NCBI GenBank assembly: GCA_038380435.1 | Contig: JAWZYU010000013.1 | Location: forward strand, 15,823,901 to 15,887,900 | Direction: 5' to 3' | Length of the DNA stretch: 64,000 nt | Origin: Ryuthela nishihirai | Taxonomy: Eukaryota > Arthropoda > Arachnida > Araneae > Heptathelidae | Shown: positions 10,931 to 21,707 of the stretch, piece after piece | Numbering within the stretch: the stretch's first letter is position 1 | Layout: every line of letters starts with the position of its first letter | Translations under genes and position numbers: made by a program | Notes under the pieces: generated by a model | Database searches by the model: none | What the model saw: the letters and a program-made list of their open reading frames with translations, nothing else | What the model was told of the DNA's origin: nothing

Positions 10931-11662
10931 AATTTGAACTTTTTCTTAAATTTTATTGCATTTTTCTCTCATTTCATATTGGTTAACTTGTATTAATTCA
11001 AACTACCTTTATTAACTTTTTCACAACTCTAACGTATATCAGTGTTACGAGTAAAATTTTGGAAGCAGTTACCAAGTATATGCACACTCGTATCAGAATA
11101 ATATGATCACCTAACATACCTATACTATGGTAGGTGATCATATTATTCTGATATGACTGTATATATCTACCTCTTTTTCCACTTTAACTTATTTCAGTAT
11201 TTATATAATTATTTTTTATCATTCATCCCACTCTCCCAGGACTTATTCAAAACCAGTTTAGCTCTGTGAATTCACTATGTAAACACGGTCACAGTAGAGT
11301 GCAAGATGCATTGGCCCAATTTCCACAGCATTTAATATCTTTTCAATTCTTTCAGTTAATTATTTTATTTATACTTTTATAATTAAACCTTCAGAAAAAT
11401 TTATACCAATGCTTATGCAGTTTAATAATGTTAATAATTCTAGTAATAAGGATGAATGAACTATGTTCTAAATACTTCGTAATAAAGTTTATTATATCTG
11501 TATATAGACAGTTTAAATGCTTCATAAACTTATAATCAATCTGAGATTTAAGTTTTAGCATATGGAATCAGTATTCTTTTGGTTTGTGGGTTTCAAGTTA
11601 TGAGTACAATAGCAGATGTATTAAATTTAACTGAATGATGCTAAATTGTCTTTTTTTTGCAG
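10931..11662. other. Intron 2 end with a long hairpin
   Basis: This is AT-rich. It contains the 23-bp hairpin at 11091-11153 and ends in a strong polypyrimidine acceptor, GTCTTTTTTTTGCAG, at 11648-11662. Confidence 0.55.
11091..11153. repeat. Perfect 23-bp inverted repeat with a 17-nt spacer
   Basis: The arms at 11091-11113 and 11131-11153 are exact reverse complements (they begin TATCAGAATAATATGATCAC). The arrangement resembles the small fold-backs at 1544 and 2095, so these may be one class of event or of mini-element. Confidence 0.85.
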
Positions 11663-12753
11663 TTCCATTTGATGACATTGGGGTCTCTGTCTCCAAACCA
11701 GTTTTATTGGTAAGCCATTCAGATAATATATCTTCAGTAGTATCACCTCTTACATCACAGCAAACATCTTCAAATGGTACATCACCATCACCAATACCTA
11801 GCATCAAGCAGGAATCACTGAATTTACATCAAGATTTTCCAGACTATCCACAAAATTCAGCTGTCCCTTTTATGATTTCACATGCATCAGTATCTGGAAA
11901 ACCAAGCCCTCAAGCTTTTGATATTAATGTTTCTTTATCTGGCCAACAGTCATCCTCATTTCATCAGCAAGTAACTCACACTCCACAGCCTTCTGCTCTT
12001 GTATCTGTTGGACATGAGAAGCAATTATTGACCACTGATGAACACAGCCATTGCTCTACAGGTGCCCCAATTCTAACAAGCTCAAGCCATCGGGAAATAG
12101 AGCTTCCAATTACAATGGCATCATCATCACAAGATGTGTGTCAGGCTCAAATTCAGTATCACCCATCACCAGCAAAATCTTGCCCACCTGTGTTGCATGG
12201 ACAAATTCAAAATGAGTCTCTCCAACATGAAACCCTTCACCAACAAAATCCTATATCATTTCATGCTTTTAATGGACAAAAAGAAGACAATGAACATAAT
12301 TCACAATCAAGTAGAGAATTTCCAGCAGTTAGCATTGAATCTAAAACTTTAACAACAAAATCTTTGTTGAAACAAAAACCTATTCAACAAAATGTAGTTT
12401 TACAACTTCCAGCTACAACTGTTCCTCCACTTGGGCTGCTGATGTCATCTGTAAGACATAATCTTGCTTCCTTAGCTACAGGCTCAGTTCAAGAGAAAGC
12501 AGGAAAGTTATCTGACTCTATTACTACAATGTCCCAGTCTCCAAGTTCTCCCTTTATTTCACCACAGATCCTTAAATCATTCTGTCCTACTGCTCTTGTT
12601 CCAGATCATCATGATCTACAAACAGAATCCAGCCAAAATGGCTTGCTCTCAGGTCCTGTGAAACCACAGCTTCTATTTGTTACTATACCAAGTCCAGGCA
12701 GGCAGATAAAGATGAATGCATCTGACACAAAAATGCTTGAGGGCTATTTGTGA
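11663..12753 (+). CDS. Terminal coding exon of the Ser/Gln-rich protein, with stop
   Basis: The exon follows the acceptor ending at 11662. It starts with two bases that complete the Val codon begun by the last base of the previous exon, then reads PFDDIGVSVSKPVLL. It stays open to TGA at 12751-12753. It adds about 362 residues that are very rich in Ser, Gln, Pro, His and Thr, with low complexity and predicted disorder. There is one more PsiKxE SUMO-like motif (IKQE in PSIKQESL). A short hydrophobic patch, LQLPATTVPPLGLLMSS, lies about two-thirds through and KPQLLFVTIPSPGR near the C-terminus; these are the best candidates for conserved interaction motifs. The composition fits a transactivation region or scaffold. 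Family not recognised. The ATG at 11635 lies inside the polypyrimidine/intron side and is not the start. Confidence 0.88.
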
Positions 12754-14758
12754 TAACAAGTAGCTGTAATTTAAAATTTACCTTGTGGTCACTGAATAAT
12801 TCAGATATCTTGGCAGTATAATATTTTATGTTTTAGTTTGCACATTTGACTATTGTGCACTTCTTTTATGCTTCCATGTATGATTTTTCTGGTCAGTTTT
12901 TTTTTCCCCATAATGCAGTATTTGTAAAACAGCATCAGTAGCATACATACTATGTTATTTGTAGATAGGATATAAAAGGATGCAGTAATTCAATGCTAGT
13001 TGGCATTTGAAGATCTGAGTATTATATGTGGACTGTTCATTTCTCAAATTTTCATGAGAATGAAGAAAAAGTTGAAACTGAAAAAACCTGAAAATATATT
13101 TTTTACCACAGTCATAAAATTTATATTATATATATATTTTTTTATAGTTCTTTAACAAAACTAACAAGGAATAATTAAATAATTTAAAAAAAATTTATAT
13201 TTGTTAAGGTTTACATTATAATGCCTATAAGTATAGTGTGCCATTCGCCTATTAAAATCTGGCAGAAAAAGTGTCCCATACCAGTAGAGGGCACTGGGAA
13301 TGATATTCTTGCCTTGTTAACATTACTCTCTATGGATTTTGGAATTATATATATATATTCTTTGAATTAAGGCATTGAATGCAAAATGGTTTCACATTTC
13401 AAGCTTTTCAAATAGCATCCAACCAATCTTGTGGAGTGTTTTGTATATTCTCACAAGTTGGCAATGTTTACACTGTGAATGACTGACAGCCCACTTATAG
13501 TTCTGTAACATGCTTTTTTCCAAAATATCACTGAATTTTCAACATTAAAAGGGACTAAGGGTCAAACAATGGCAGATTCAGCATTAACAAATGCTCAGTA
13601 AGGGAGAAAAACTAATTTTTAGTAATTCATTGATGGCCCATTTATAATACTCAGACCTCCAGTTATATGATATTTAAAGTTGGGCTGCTGCTTTTTTTTA
13701 CATATATTTTTGTTGCTTTTGCATAAACATAAGTGTTAATTTGTAATGGCCCATAATCACAGTGAGAAATTTTGTGTTTAAAAAATGGTACCATTTCTAT
13801 TTGTTTTCTCATTTTACTCACTTGCATTCATAAATAGACCTCACATGTTTCTATATTCATGAGTTTATGGGTAAAGTGAATAGAATCAAAATATATTTTT
13901 CAAGAAATAAATCTTTTACTAAGTACAAAAGGTATTTAAATTGTCTTGTATGTGTGTGAACAGTTCTGTGTGTGTGCATTTTTAGTAAATATATATATAC
14001 ATAGGAATCCACAAACTGTGTCTGGTCTTGATCACTAACTATAACATTTAATCCTACTCAATACTTTGTGCAGATATAGAGCTGATCATTGGAATTAAAT
14101 TTATCCCCATCATTGACCAGAAGGTTATCACATCTTTGGAACCCAGTAAATAAAAAATTTACAGCTTTTGCAAGATGTAGTAGCACATTATTTAAGTCAA
14201 GGATGTCCAACCTTAACCTATATAGACCTAATTTCTGTTTCATTGTTTAACTAAATAAAATTTGCAATTTTAGCACCAAGTGCACAATTTAAGATGTTTC
14301 AGTTAGCATTTAATATTTCTTTTTGCATTGTATATTTTTGTTATAGATATAATGCCCAAAAAGTTCATTTTGGATTTTATGGAGATATGTTTACAACACT
14401 GTGCTATTTATTGGAATGATCAAAACACTAAAATGAAGAATGACACTTTCGTTTTTTTTTTTAGTGTTTCCATGTGTTTCTTTAGTGACAGCTCAGCATC
14501 ATTGGAATCAGTTTTAAAGTTTCACCATGTACCCCACATTGAGAACCCCTATTCTAGACAATACACAAGCAAAGTTGCAAGCAGACCCTGATTACCAACT
14601 AGAACTGTGTAATATCACAGGACAAAGGAAACAACTACATTTGGAAGTTAGAACATCCAAGCTTCCTGGGAGCCCCCATAAGCATGTGTGCCCAGGACCC
14701 CCTGGAACCTTATGACCAAACCTGAAACTTTAAGCGGGCCCTTGTTTTAAGCTCAAAC
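12754..14758 (+). other. 3' flank of the gene, probable 3' UTR then intergenic DNA
   Basis: The sequence after the stop is AT-rich and non-coding. AATAAA hexamers occur at 13906-13911 and 14254-14259; either could be the polyadenylation signal, and the sequence does not decide. Around 14203-14560 there are hAT-like end sequences (CAAGGATGTCCAACC; GAGAACCCCTATTC) without a matching target duplication. Confidence 0.4.
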
Positions 14759-15133
14759 TGGGGTCAGTCAATAACATACTTGTCTCATCATCTGAAGTTC
14801 CCAGGTTTGATTCACCCCTGAGCCGGCTTTGAAATTTATCTCTGCTAAACCCCACCCTATCCTCAGTCAAAAAGAGGACACTGATGGGCTTGAAACGTCC
14901 TCCATCTGCTTGATGGGATGTTAAACCATGGCCCCATGTGCAGGAGAGCCATACTCTGTGCACATTAAAGAACATGCTGGGTAGATTTGACAGGAGGCTT
15001 CTATCTGCTCCTAATAGCTGTTCAGTGGGTTTCCTTCCTCCACCATTTTCTGAGTTCTTGGGATCCTTGTGACCTGGTCATTTAGCCCAGTGTATGCCAA
15101 AAACTACCACTCAGAGGTAAAACAACCCAATCC
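14759..15133 (+). repeat. SINE family 1 copy with target duplication
   Basis: It is flanked by AAGCTCAAAC at 14749-14758 and again at 15134-15143. The tRNA-like head is diverged (a CTCATCATCTG anticodon region) and the GTAAAACAACCCAATCC tail is intact. Reverse-strand frames here are SINE shadows. Confidence 0.88.
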
Positions 15134-15143
15134 AAGCTCAAAC

Positions 15144-18100
15144 CATTACATTTTGTCAGTGTGACGAATCTTACAAAGAAGTTTCACTTTTTATGCATTC
15201 ACGTGTAAATACATGTGTGTATAAAGTGTTGTACAAGATTGAACTGTATATTTTTAATTATCAGTTGCGCTGTCCTAGAGACTTCCTTGGGTTACTTAGA
15301 AATGATTAAGTGCTCAAAATCTGGTATGCGCGATCAACTTGCTCATTTTTTGGGGGTAAAACTCCCATATCTTTAAATTTATTTTGCCACTATTTTGATG
15401 GCATTATCACTCATTGTATTGTTATCATATGTGTGCCTGAATGCTCTTTGTACACTAATAACTGACAAACTCATCAGTTTACAGTATATGCTGCATTTTT
15501 GGCTGTGATGTCTTTATTCTACTAAAGCTGCTTGACATATACACAAACCTCACTGTTCAACAGATGTGCAGAAATGCTCACTCAGAGACCACTAAAAATT
15601 CTTTTTTTTATGTTACTCATCATTCTATTGTTTTGTTCACTCCAGTTCTGAAAATGCCTTCTTAAAACTTAAAAATTCTAGACATTTGTGGTAGTTTGCA
15701 TTTAAATAAAGAAAATGCGAAAAATGCAAATAAGTGTAAAAGTAGATTGATACTTCCAAAATACAATTTTAAAGTAGGAAGTCAATTTTTTTTAATATTT
15801 ATGTGAATACTTTTTTTTATATAAAACTGTAGATTTTTCTTGAATACTGATTCTGGTAGTTCTAATAAGAAAAATACATGCAATTTCATTATAAGCTGGC
15901 GAAGATTTTATAGAACACTGTAATTAATTGGTTTTGGCTCTACTGTTTTAAAGCATCTACTCTCAAGTAGGCTTCTGGAAAATTTTGTAACGCATATTCT
16001 GGTGAAATCTGTTCCTCTTATGTATAAAGAAAAAAAATTCATGTTTTGTAATGTAATTATTTATTTATTTGTTTATTTATTAGTTTAAAGAGATTGGTTA
16101 CAGTACAGTTCTGTTGGGATGCATTGCTCATTATATTTATAGAAGCCATTATTAATGTGTTATTATTAAATCACTTAAGTAATTGTTTATTTTATGACTA
16201 TTACCCTTTTTTTATTATATAGTCTATAATTTTATCTCCCTTTTCTTGTGATTATATGTTTTCAAAAAATGGTGGCAGTAAAGCTGCTGTGGATTAAGAT
16301 TAATCATTATTTGAAAAGCTCAGATGCAAAAATGCATTATACCCATACTTTGTGTTTAGCAGAGTAAATCATTTGATTAGATTCCCACCTAGCAACACTG
16401 TAACTTGCTCAAAGTAATTCTCAGAATAGTCACACATGGTAGAATAGTGATAGATTAAGGGAAAGTGGACAGGGCAGCTTGCCTGGGACCCAAGGCTAGA
16501 TGGGGATCTTATACAATCTCAGATCAAAGATAATCTGGATATTCCTGATACCTTATGCTCTTTGTCTCATTCTTCTAGAATCAATGATTTTAAATTTGGT
16601 GTAATAACTTAAGCTTCTATATTAAATTAGGTTTTTAATATTTATTTTTAAGAAGTGGTGGGGTGCCATCTTGAATAGCATATAACTAAAAGTATCTTTT
16701 TGATCCCTCATAGATAAGGTTCATCTGATCCCTCATAGAGACAGATGACAGGATGCTAAGCTAACCAATTTCAAGATGTGATACCCCATTCACCCATTCC
16801 TTAGTTCCCATTTATCTTGAACTGGTTAGGTACTTGAAGGTCTTGATTTCATCCACAGCCGGGGATAAAATTGTTTACATGCACTACTTTTGAAATTTGA
16901 TTATGGCTTACATCATTTGCTTGGTTGCTAACATATAAGGACTTTCCTCAGAGCTTCCTTGAAGCTTCAGCAGTAAGCTTTTTCTTCTCAAGGAAGGCTG
17001 TACAACCAATTACAGATACCATCTTTAAAAACAGATCATTTGGAGTGTATATCACGTCTTCATTCAGTCATTAGTAATATTGCTGTATTTTCGCATCAAA
17101 TGATGAATGTCCTGAAATGGGAATGAAAGAATAATTTTTCTGATCATCGAAAAAGGCTATCACAATGGAACCATAGCTGTGTCGTAAAACATTAAGAAAA
17201 TGTTCTGTCTAGTAGTATCAAAGATAGCTATTTGTAGATGAATTAAAGAGACTAATATAGTGATCACAGTGGTTTGCAATAAATAAAAACTAATGTGTGA
17301 TTTCCCAATTAAATTGCCTACATCAGGGATACACAACTGAAATGAGGATGCATGCCAGAATTGATCTCTGATTTAAATAAGCATGTCATACTCTCTCTTA
17401 TTATAAGCACATGGTGTTTTTCATCTAGGTTATCTAGAGTAGGTGCTAACTAAAATATTCTAATGAGTTCAGTAAGAAGTGCTTATATTGCAAGAGCTGC
17501 AATTTGTCTTTAAGATAAACTATTAATGCAATGAAATTAAAAAAAGCTATAAATGCAAACAAATAAAATCTAACAAAAATAACAAATCAAAAAGTGACGA
17601 TTATACACAAAACGTCTCTATCATACAAGGTGTGAATAAAGCATAGGAATGTAAAAGTTATTTATTTGCACATGTACATTTTTGCTTATTGTTGATTCAT
17701 GTCCTGCCATTTATATCAGATTAATCTTCAAATTTCAAGACAGCTGTTCTCAATGAAAAACAATGTCGCATGCATTGCACACACTTTGAAGTTCAAAGCA
17801 AATTTTGCATGAGAAGCTTACCAAAATTTTTAATTTCATTAAATTTCTTTTAATCAATTTAAATTTTAAGAAATAAAAATAATTGACTGGACCTTTTTTT
17901 ATGAAAAACAAAAAATATTTCATGGACAAGATTTGACCCTTGGAATATATGTTGTACAAACTTGACCTATACTCTCACCTAATTTGATACCAGATGTAAA
18001 CAAACAGCTCTATTCTAATTGGCTAAAAATCTCATTACTACTTATAATTGTCCACATAAAAAAATGCTAATATATTGGTTTCAACAAAGCAATAGTCAGG

Positions 18101-18707
18101 AAAAATAAATTTAATCTGTATTATGTTTCTAGATGATGCCCTCTAACTTTATTAGCACTTAATATTAATAAGTCAGGACTTCAGGCCCCAAAATATAATC
18201 ATTAGCAGTTACTTTTATGTGAATTGATACTAGGAAAGGTTTGCTTGTATTGTACGATTTGTTTATGTTAGTCTCAACTTAAGTGAAATGGAGTATACTC
18301 CATGATATATTATGGGAAATGTAATGGATTACTTTTCGTGACATCTAGTAAATATATCTGTTTCATAATTTCTGCTTTTTTCAGCATATAGTTTAACACC
18401 AAATCAACTGCTCAGACTATTTATCAAGGTCTTGGTGATTGTGATAGCCTTTGATCCTTAAAATATATTTCATGGAAAAGCTCATTTAATAATTAATACT
18501 GGAATAGCATTACTGTTTTTGTATCTAGTTGTCCTTATAAAAGATTGTAAAATCTTATCATGAAAGAATTATTATAAATATTGTTATAAAATATTAATTA
18601 TTAATAAAGGGACTAGGTTTCATCCCATCTGCTATTTAATGTACAAAAAATCCTAAATGGAAAATTCTATTCATTAAATATTAACTGTTGAAATGTAAAA
18701 ATCTTAA
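15144..18707. other. AT-rich intergenic DNA
   Basis: About 3.5 kb with no coding signal I can support. All frames are short and AT-driven. Simple repeats occur (TTTATTTATTTGTTTATTTA near 16060). A CAGGGATACACAACT motif near 17329 could be one end of an hAT relic, but I found no partner. Confidence 0.5.
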
Positions 18708-19055
18708 CACATTCACTGTTGCAGATAATTTTTGATGCTGCCCTGAAGTGTGTCATAAGTCACAGGTGACTCGTACTTGTCTTCCTCTGCATTAGTAATT
18801 TTTTTCTTGTTTTACTATGAGTGTTTTCTGTTAATTAGTCACAAGGGCTTCATCCTCTGCATGTCAAATCATCTTCATGTTATATGATGTATTATCACAA
18901 AAGATCAGCCTTGAAACTGGTCACTCCATCTACTAGATAGAGTTCAGAACCACAAGTCATCAGTGATAAGCAGTGAGCACAATTTTTTAAATTGACTCCC
19001 ACACTGCAGGAAAAGTAAGAACAAGAAGCCTATGATTCATGATGCAGTGAATGTG
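18708..19055. mobile_element. Short TTAA-type MITE, piggyBac-like, 348 bp
   Basis: CACATTCACTG at 18708-18718 is the exact complement of CAGTGAATGTG at 19045-19055, and the similarity extends inward (TTGCAGAT against a GCATCATG-type flank). It is preceded by TTAA (18704-18707) and followed by CTAA (19056-19059), a one-base-decayed copy of the piggyBac target. It encodes no protein. Confidence 0.55.
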
Positions 19056-19059
19056 CTAA

Positions 19060-19609
19060 GTATTAAAACAAATTCATAGTTTCTTTTGTTCAACATTTAT
19101 ATAACTAAAAGAAATGTAGTAACTTTAGTGCATGTCTTTACTATTGGTATGCTAATCTGCTTGCAATATGTGCTGTCTTCGTCATTAATTATGATGTTAT
19201 TTCAACTTTTAAGTTAGTCAACCTTTTTTTTCAGCTTTTAAGTCAGTCAACCTTTTTTTCCAACCTTGATCTATCATTTCCATGTGCATCATTCACTTTG
19301 TAAAGTCCCTACTAAAGCTACACATAAAAGAAATTTCCCTCATTCATTATCCCATAAAGTGTCATTTACCTGCATCTATCATTCAGACTTCTTATTCCTT
19401 TCAAAAAAATTTCCTTGATAGATCATTTCTCGGAAATGCTACCTAATTGTTAAAGTGGATAGGGGTCAAAGGAAACGCCAACAATAAATCCTGCCTGCGA
19501 GCTTTTGCTCTCTTGGCCAGTTGTGTTCTACAAACTGAAGGCATGCTAAGAGAACATTTCCTGTCGTCTGAGTTTGATGCATATAGACTTTGAACACTTT
19601 GTAATTATA
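19060..19609. other. AT-rich intergenic DNA
   Basis: There is a short tandem duplication at about 19205-19258 (CTTTTAAGT.AGTCAACCTTTTTTT twice). I see nothing else. Confidence 0.5.
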
Positions 19610-20089
19610 CTGAGATACCAGTTTATTAGGCACACCTACCTAGTAGTGTGTTGTGCCTCCTTTGGCGATCGAAACAGCCCAAATTCATCAGGGCATGGAC
19701 CTTACAAGATGCTAGGTGCATTGCCTAATGTATAAATAATTAACCATGCAGAAATAATTATGTCACATAGTTGCTGCAAATTGGATAGTGACATTGTTTC
19801 ACTGTGAACAGCCCTTAAAACTCATCCTAAAGAGAGTTTAGAACTGAGGACTGTGCAGGCCAATGAAGTAAACTCATTGTTATGTTCCTGGAACCATTTG
19901 GTGATGATATGTATCTTGTGAAAAGAGGCATTATCATGTTAAATGTGTCCATCCGAGTGAGGATAAACTGTAGTCATGAAGGGATGAACTTGGTCAGCAA
20001 CAATATTTACATATGCAGTGTTGTTCATATGTCCTTTGATGTCAGGGACCTAATGTGTGCCAGGAAAACATTCCCCACACCATCACATT

Positions 20090-20524
20090 AGTGGAGCCGG
20101 CATTAGTTCAATCGGTCAGCGTTGAGATTTTTCTCTGCAAAATTCCCCACCCTGCCCACGGTCATTAGGATACACCGATGGGCTTGGAAAGTCCACCATT
20201 CATCGGATGGGATGTTAAGCAGTGGCCCCGTGTGCGGGAGAGAGCCATACCCTGTGCACGTTAAAGAACACGCTGCATGGCCTTGATGGGAGGCTACCAT
20301 CTGTCTTCCAACCGCTGTTCCAGTGGGTCCCCTCCCCCAACCTTCTCTGAGCCTTTGGGGTTCTTGTGACCTGGCCATTTAGCCCATGGTGTGCAAAAAA
20401 GTGCTGCTCAGAGGTAAAACAACCCAACTTAGTTCAATTTGTAAGAATACTCTGGCATGTTTCTGGACAGATGCGAGTTCAAGTCCCATATGTCGGCAAA
20501 ATTTTTTCCATGAAATATTTATTA
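20090..20524 (+). repeat. Short tRNA-like SINE (family 3) inside the Tc1 element, itself interrupted
   Basis: ATCACATT at 20082-20089 and 20525-20532 flanks the insertion. With the inner SINE-1 and one copy of its target duplication removed, the remainder is about 110 bp. It begins with a tRNA-like sequence: acceptor-like GCCGGCA pairs with TGTCGGC, a D-arm-like TTAGTTCAATTTGTAAGA follows, and there is a box B-like GAGTTCAAGTCCC. A short A/T tail follows. I saw no second copy in the window, so calling it a SINE family rather than a single tRNA retropseudogene is inference. Confidence 0.6.
20113..20428 (+). repeat. SINE family 1 copy, 5'-truncated, inside the family 3 element
   Basis: The target duplication TTAGTTCAAT is at 20103-20112 and 20429-20438. 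The copy starts at GGTCAGCGTTGAG, just downstream of the tRNA-like head, and runs to the normal GTAAAACAACCCAAC end. 5' truncation is typical of target-primed reverse transcription. Confidence 0.88.
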
Positions 20525-21069
20525 ATCACATTGCCACCACTAGCCTGTCCTGTTGACACCAGACATGATAGCTCCATGGCCTCAGATTACTTGTGCCAAA
20601 TTCTAATCCTTCCATCAGCATGATGCAAAAGGAACCTTGATTTGTTTGACCAAGCTACCCTTTTCCAATCCCCAATGGTCTAGTGTTGATGCTCCTGCAC
20701 CCACTGGAGATGTGCTTTCAGCTTTTACAAAATAATACACTCGGTGGCAACATCGGCACTCGACATGATCGGCAGTGATTGTAGTCCATTAATGACAAGG
20801 TCCTATATGTAGTGCATTTGGAGATGACCTTCTGCACCCAATGTTTAATTCTGCTGTGATTTGCCCGGTTGTGGCCTGTCTGTTTGCTTGCTTGCATGAT
20901 TCTTGTCAGTCTCCTTAGAGCCCTGTGATCCATAAGCTGATTTCATCCACAGGATCGCTAATCATTGGTTTTTTGCACCATTCTTGATAAACCCTAGAAA
21001 TGGTTGTGCATCAAAAGCCCAGGAGGATCGCCGTTTGGGAGATGCTAGAACTGGCACACCTAGCACCAA

Positions 21070-21448
21070 TGGGGTGGGGGTGGCTCAGTAGGTAGTGTGC
21101 CAGGCTTGTAATCTGCAGTTCCCAGGTTCTAGTCCCAGCTGGGTCAGTGTTGAGACTTATCTCCGCAAAACTCCCCGCCCTTCCCACAGTTAGTAGGGGA
21201 CAGAGATGGGCTTGGAAAGGCCACTGTCTGTTGGATGGGATGTTAAGCCGTGGCCCTGTGTGTGGGAGAGTAATACCCCGTGCATGTTAAAGGACATGCT
21301 GGATGGCCTTGACAGGAGGCTACCATCTGTCTCCCACAACTGTTCCAGTGGGTCCCCTCCCCCAACCTTCCTGAGCCTTCAGGGTCCTTGTGACCTGGCC
21401 ATTTAGCCCACGGTGTGCAAAAAAAATGCTGCTCAGAGGTAACCCAAC
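21070..21448 (+). repeat. SINE family 1 copy, full length, inside the Tc1 element
   Basis: The target duplication CCTAGCACCAA is at 21059-21069 and 21449-21459. The copy has a complete tRNA-like head and tail. It interrupts the Tc1 element independently of the 20.1-kb insertion. Confidence 0.92.
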
Positions 21449-21707
21449 CCTAGCACCAACTATCATATCACATTGAAAGTGGCTTGTTTTGTCCATTCTG
21501 ATGCTCAATAATAATAATAAATAAATGCTAACTGATATTCAAAGAGCTGATTTTCCTGATTTATACTGCACTCAGTAGTCAGGTGATTACGATGTTTGGT
21601 ACAAATCATTATATTATATATAATGATTTATACCATTGTTGTACATGTTGGAATGAACCTTTTATGTGAAAGGGGCAGTATACCCAATAAACTGGCATTC
21701 CAGTGCA

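Larger units (their letters stand above)
19610..21707 (-). mobile_element. Second Tc1-like transposon family, decayed, carrying three SINE insertions
   Basis: The left end has CCAGTTTATTAGGCACACC and the right end has its imperfect complement (CCCAATAAACTGGCATTCC). A TA lies at the left edge (19608-19609); the right edge is decayed. The interior matches the minus-strand coding region of a Tc1-type transposase known widely in fish and invertebrates, for example a CACACCATCACATTA segment and a CTAGAAATGGTTGTGCATC-like helix-turn-helix coding region. Stops and frameshifts are throughout. Excluding the SINEs the element is about 1.3 kb. Confidence 0.8.

Noticed and set aside
14203..14560. hAT element suggested by CAAGGATGTCCAACC and GAGAACCCCTATTC ends
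   Set aside because: No 8-bp target duplication and poorly matching ends.
17329..17420. hAT end (CAGGGATACACAACT)
   Set aside because: No partner end or duplication found.
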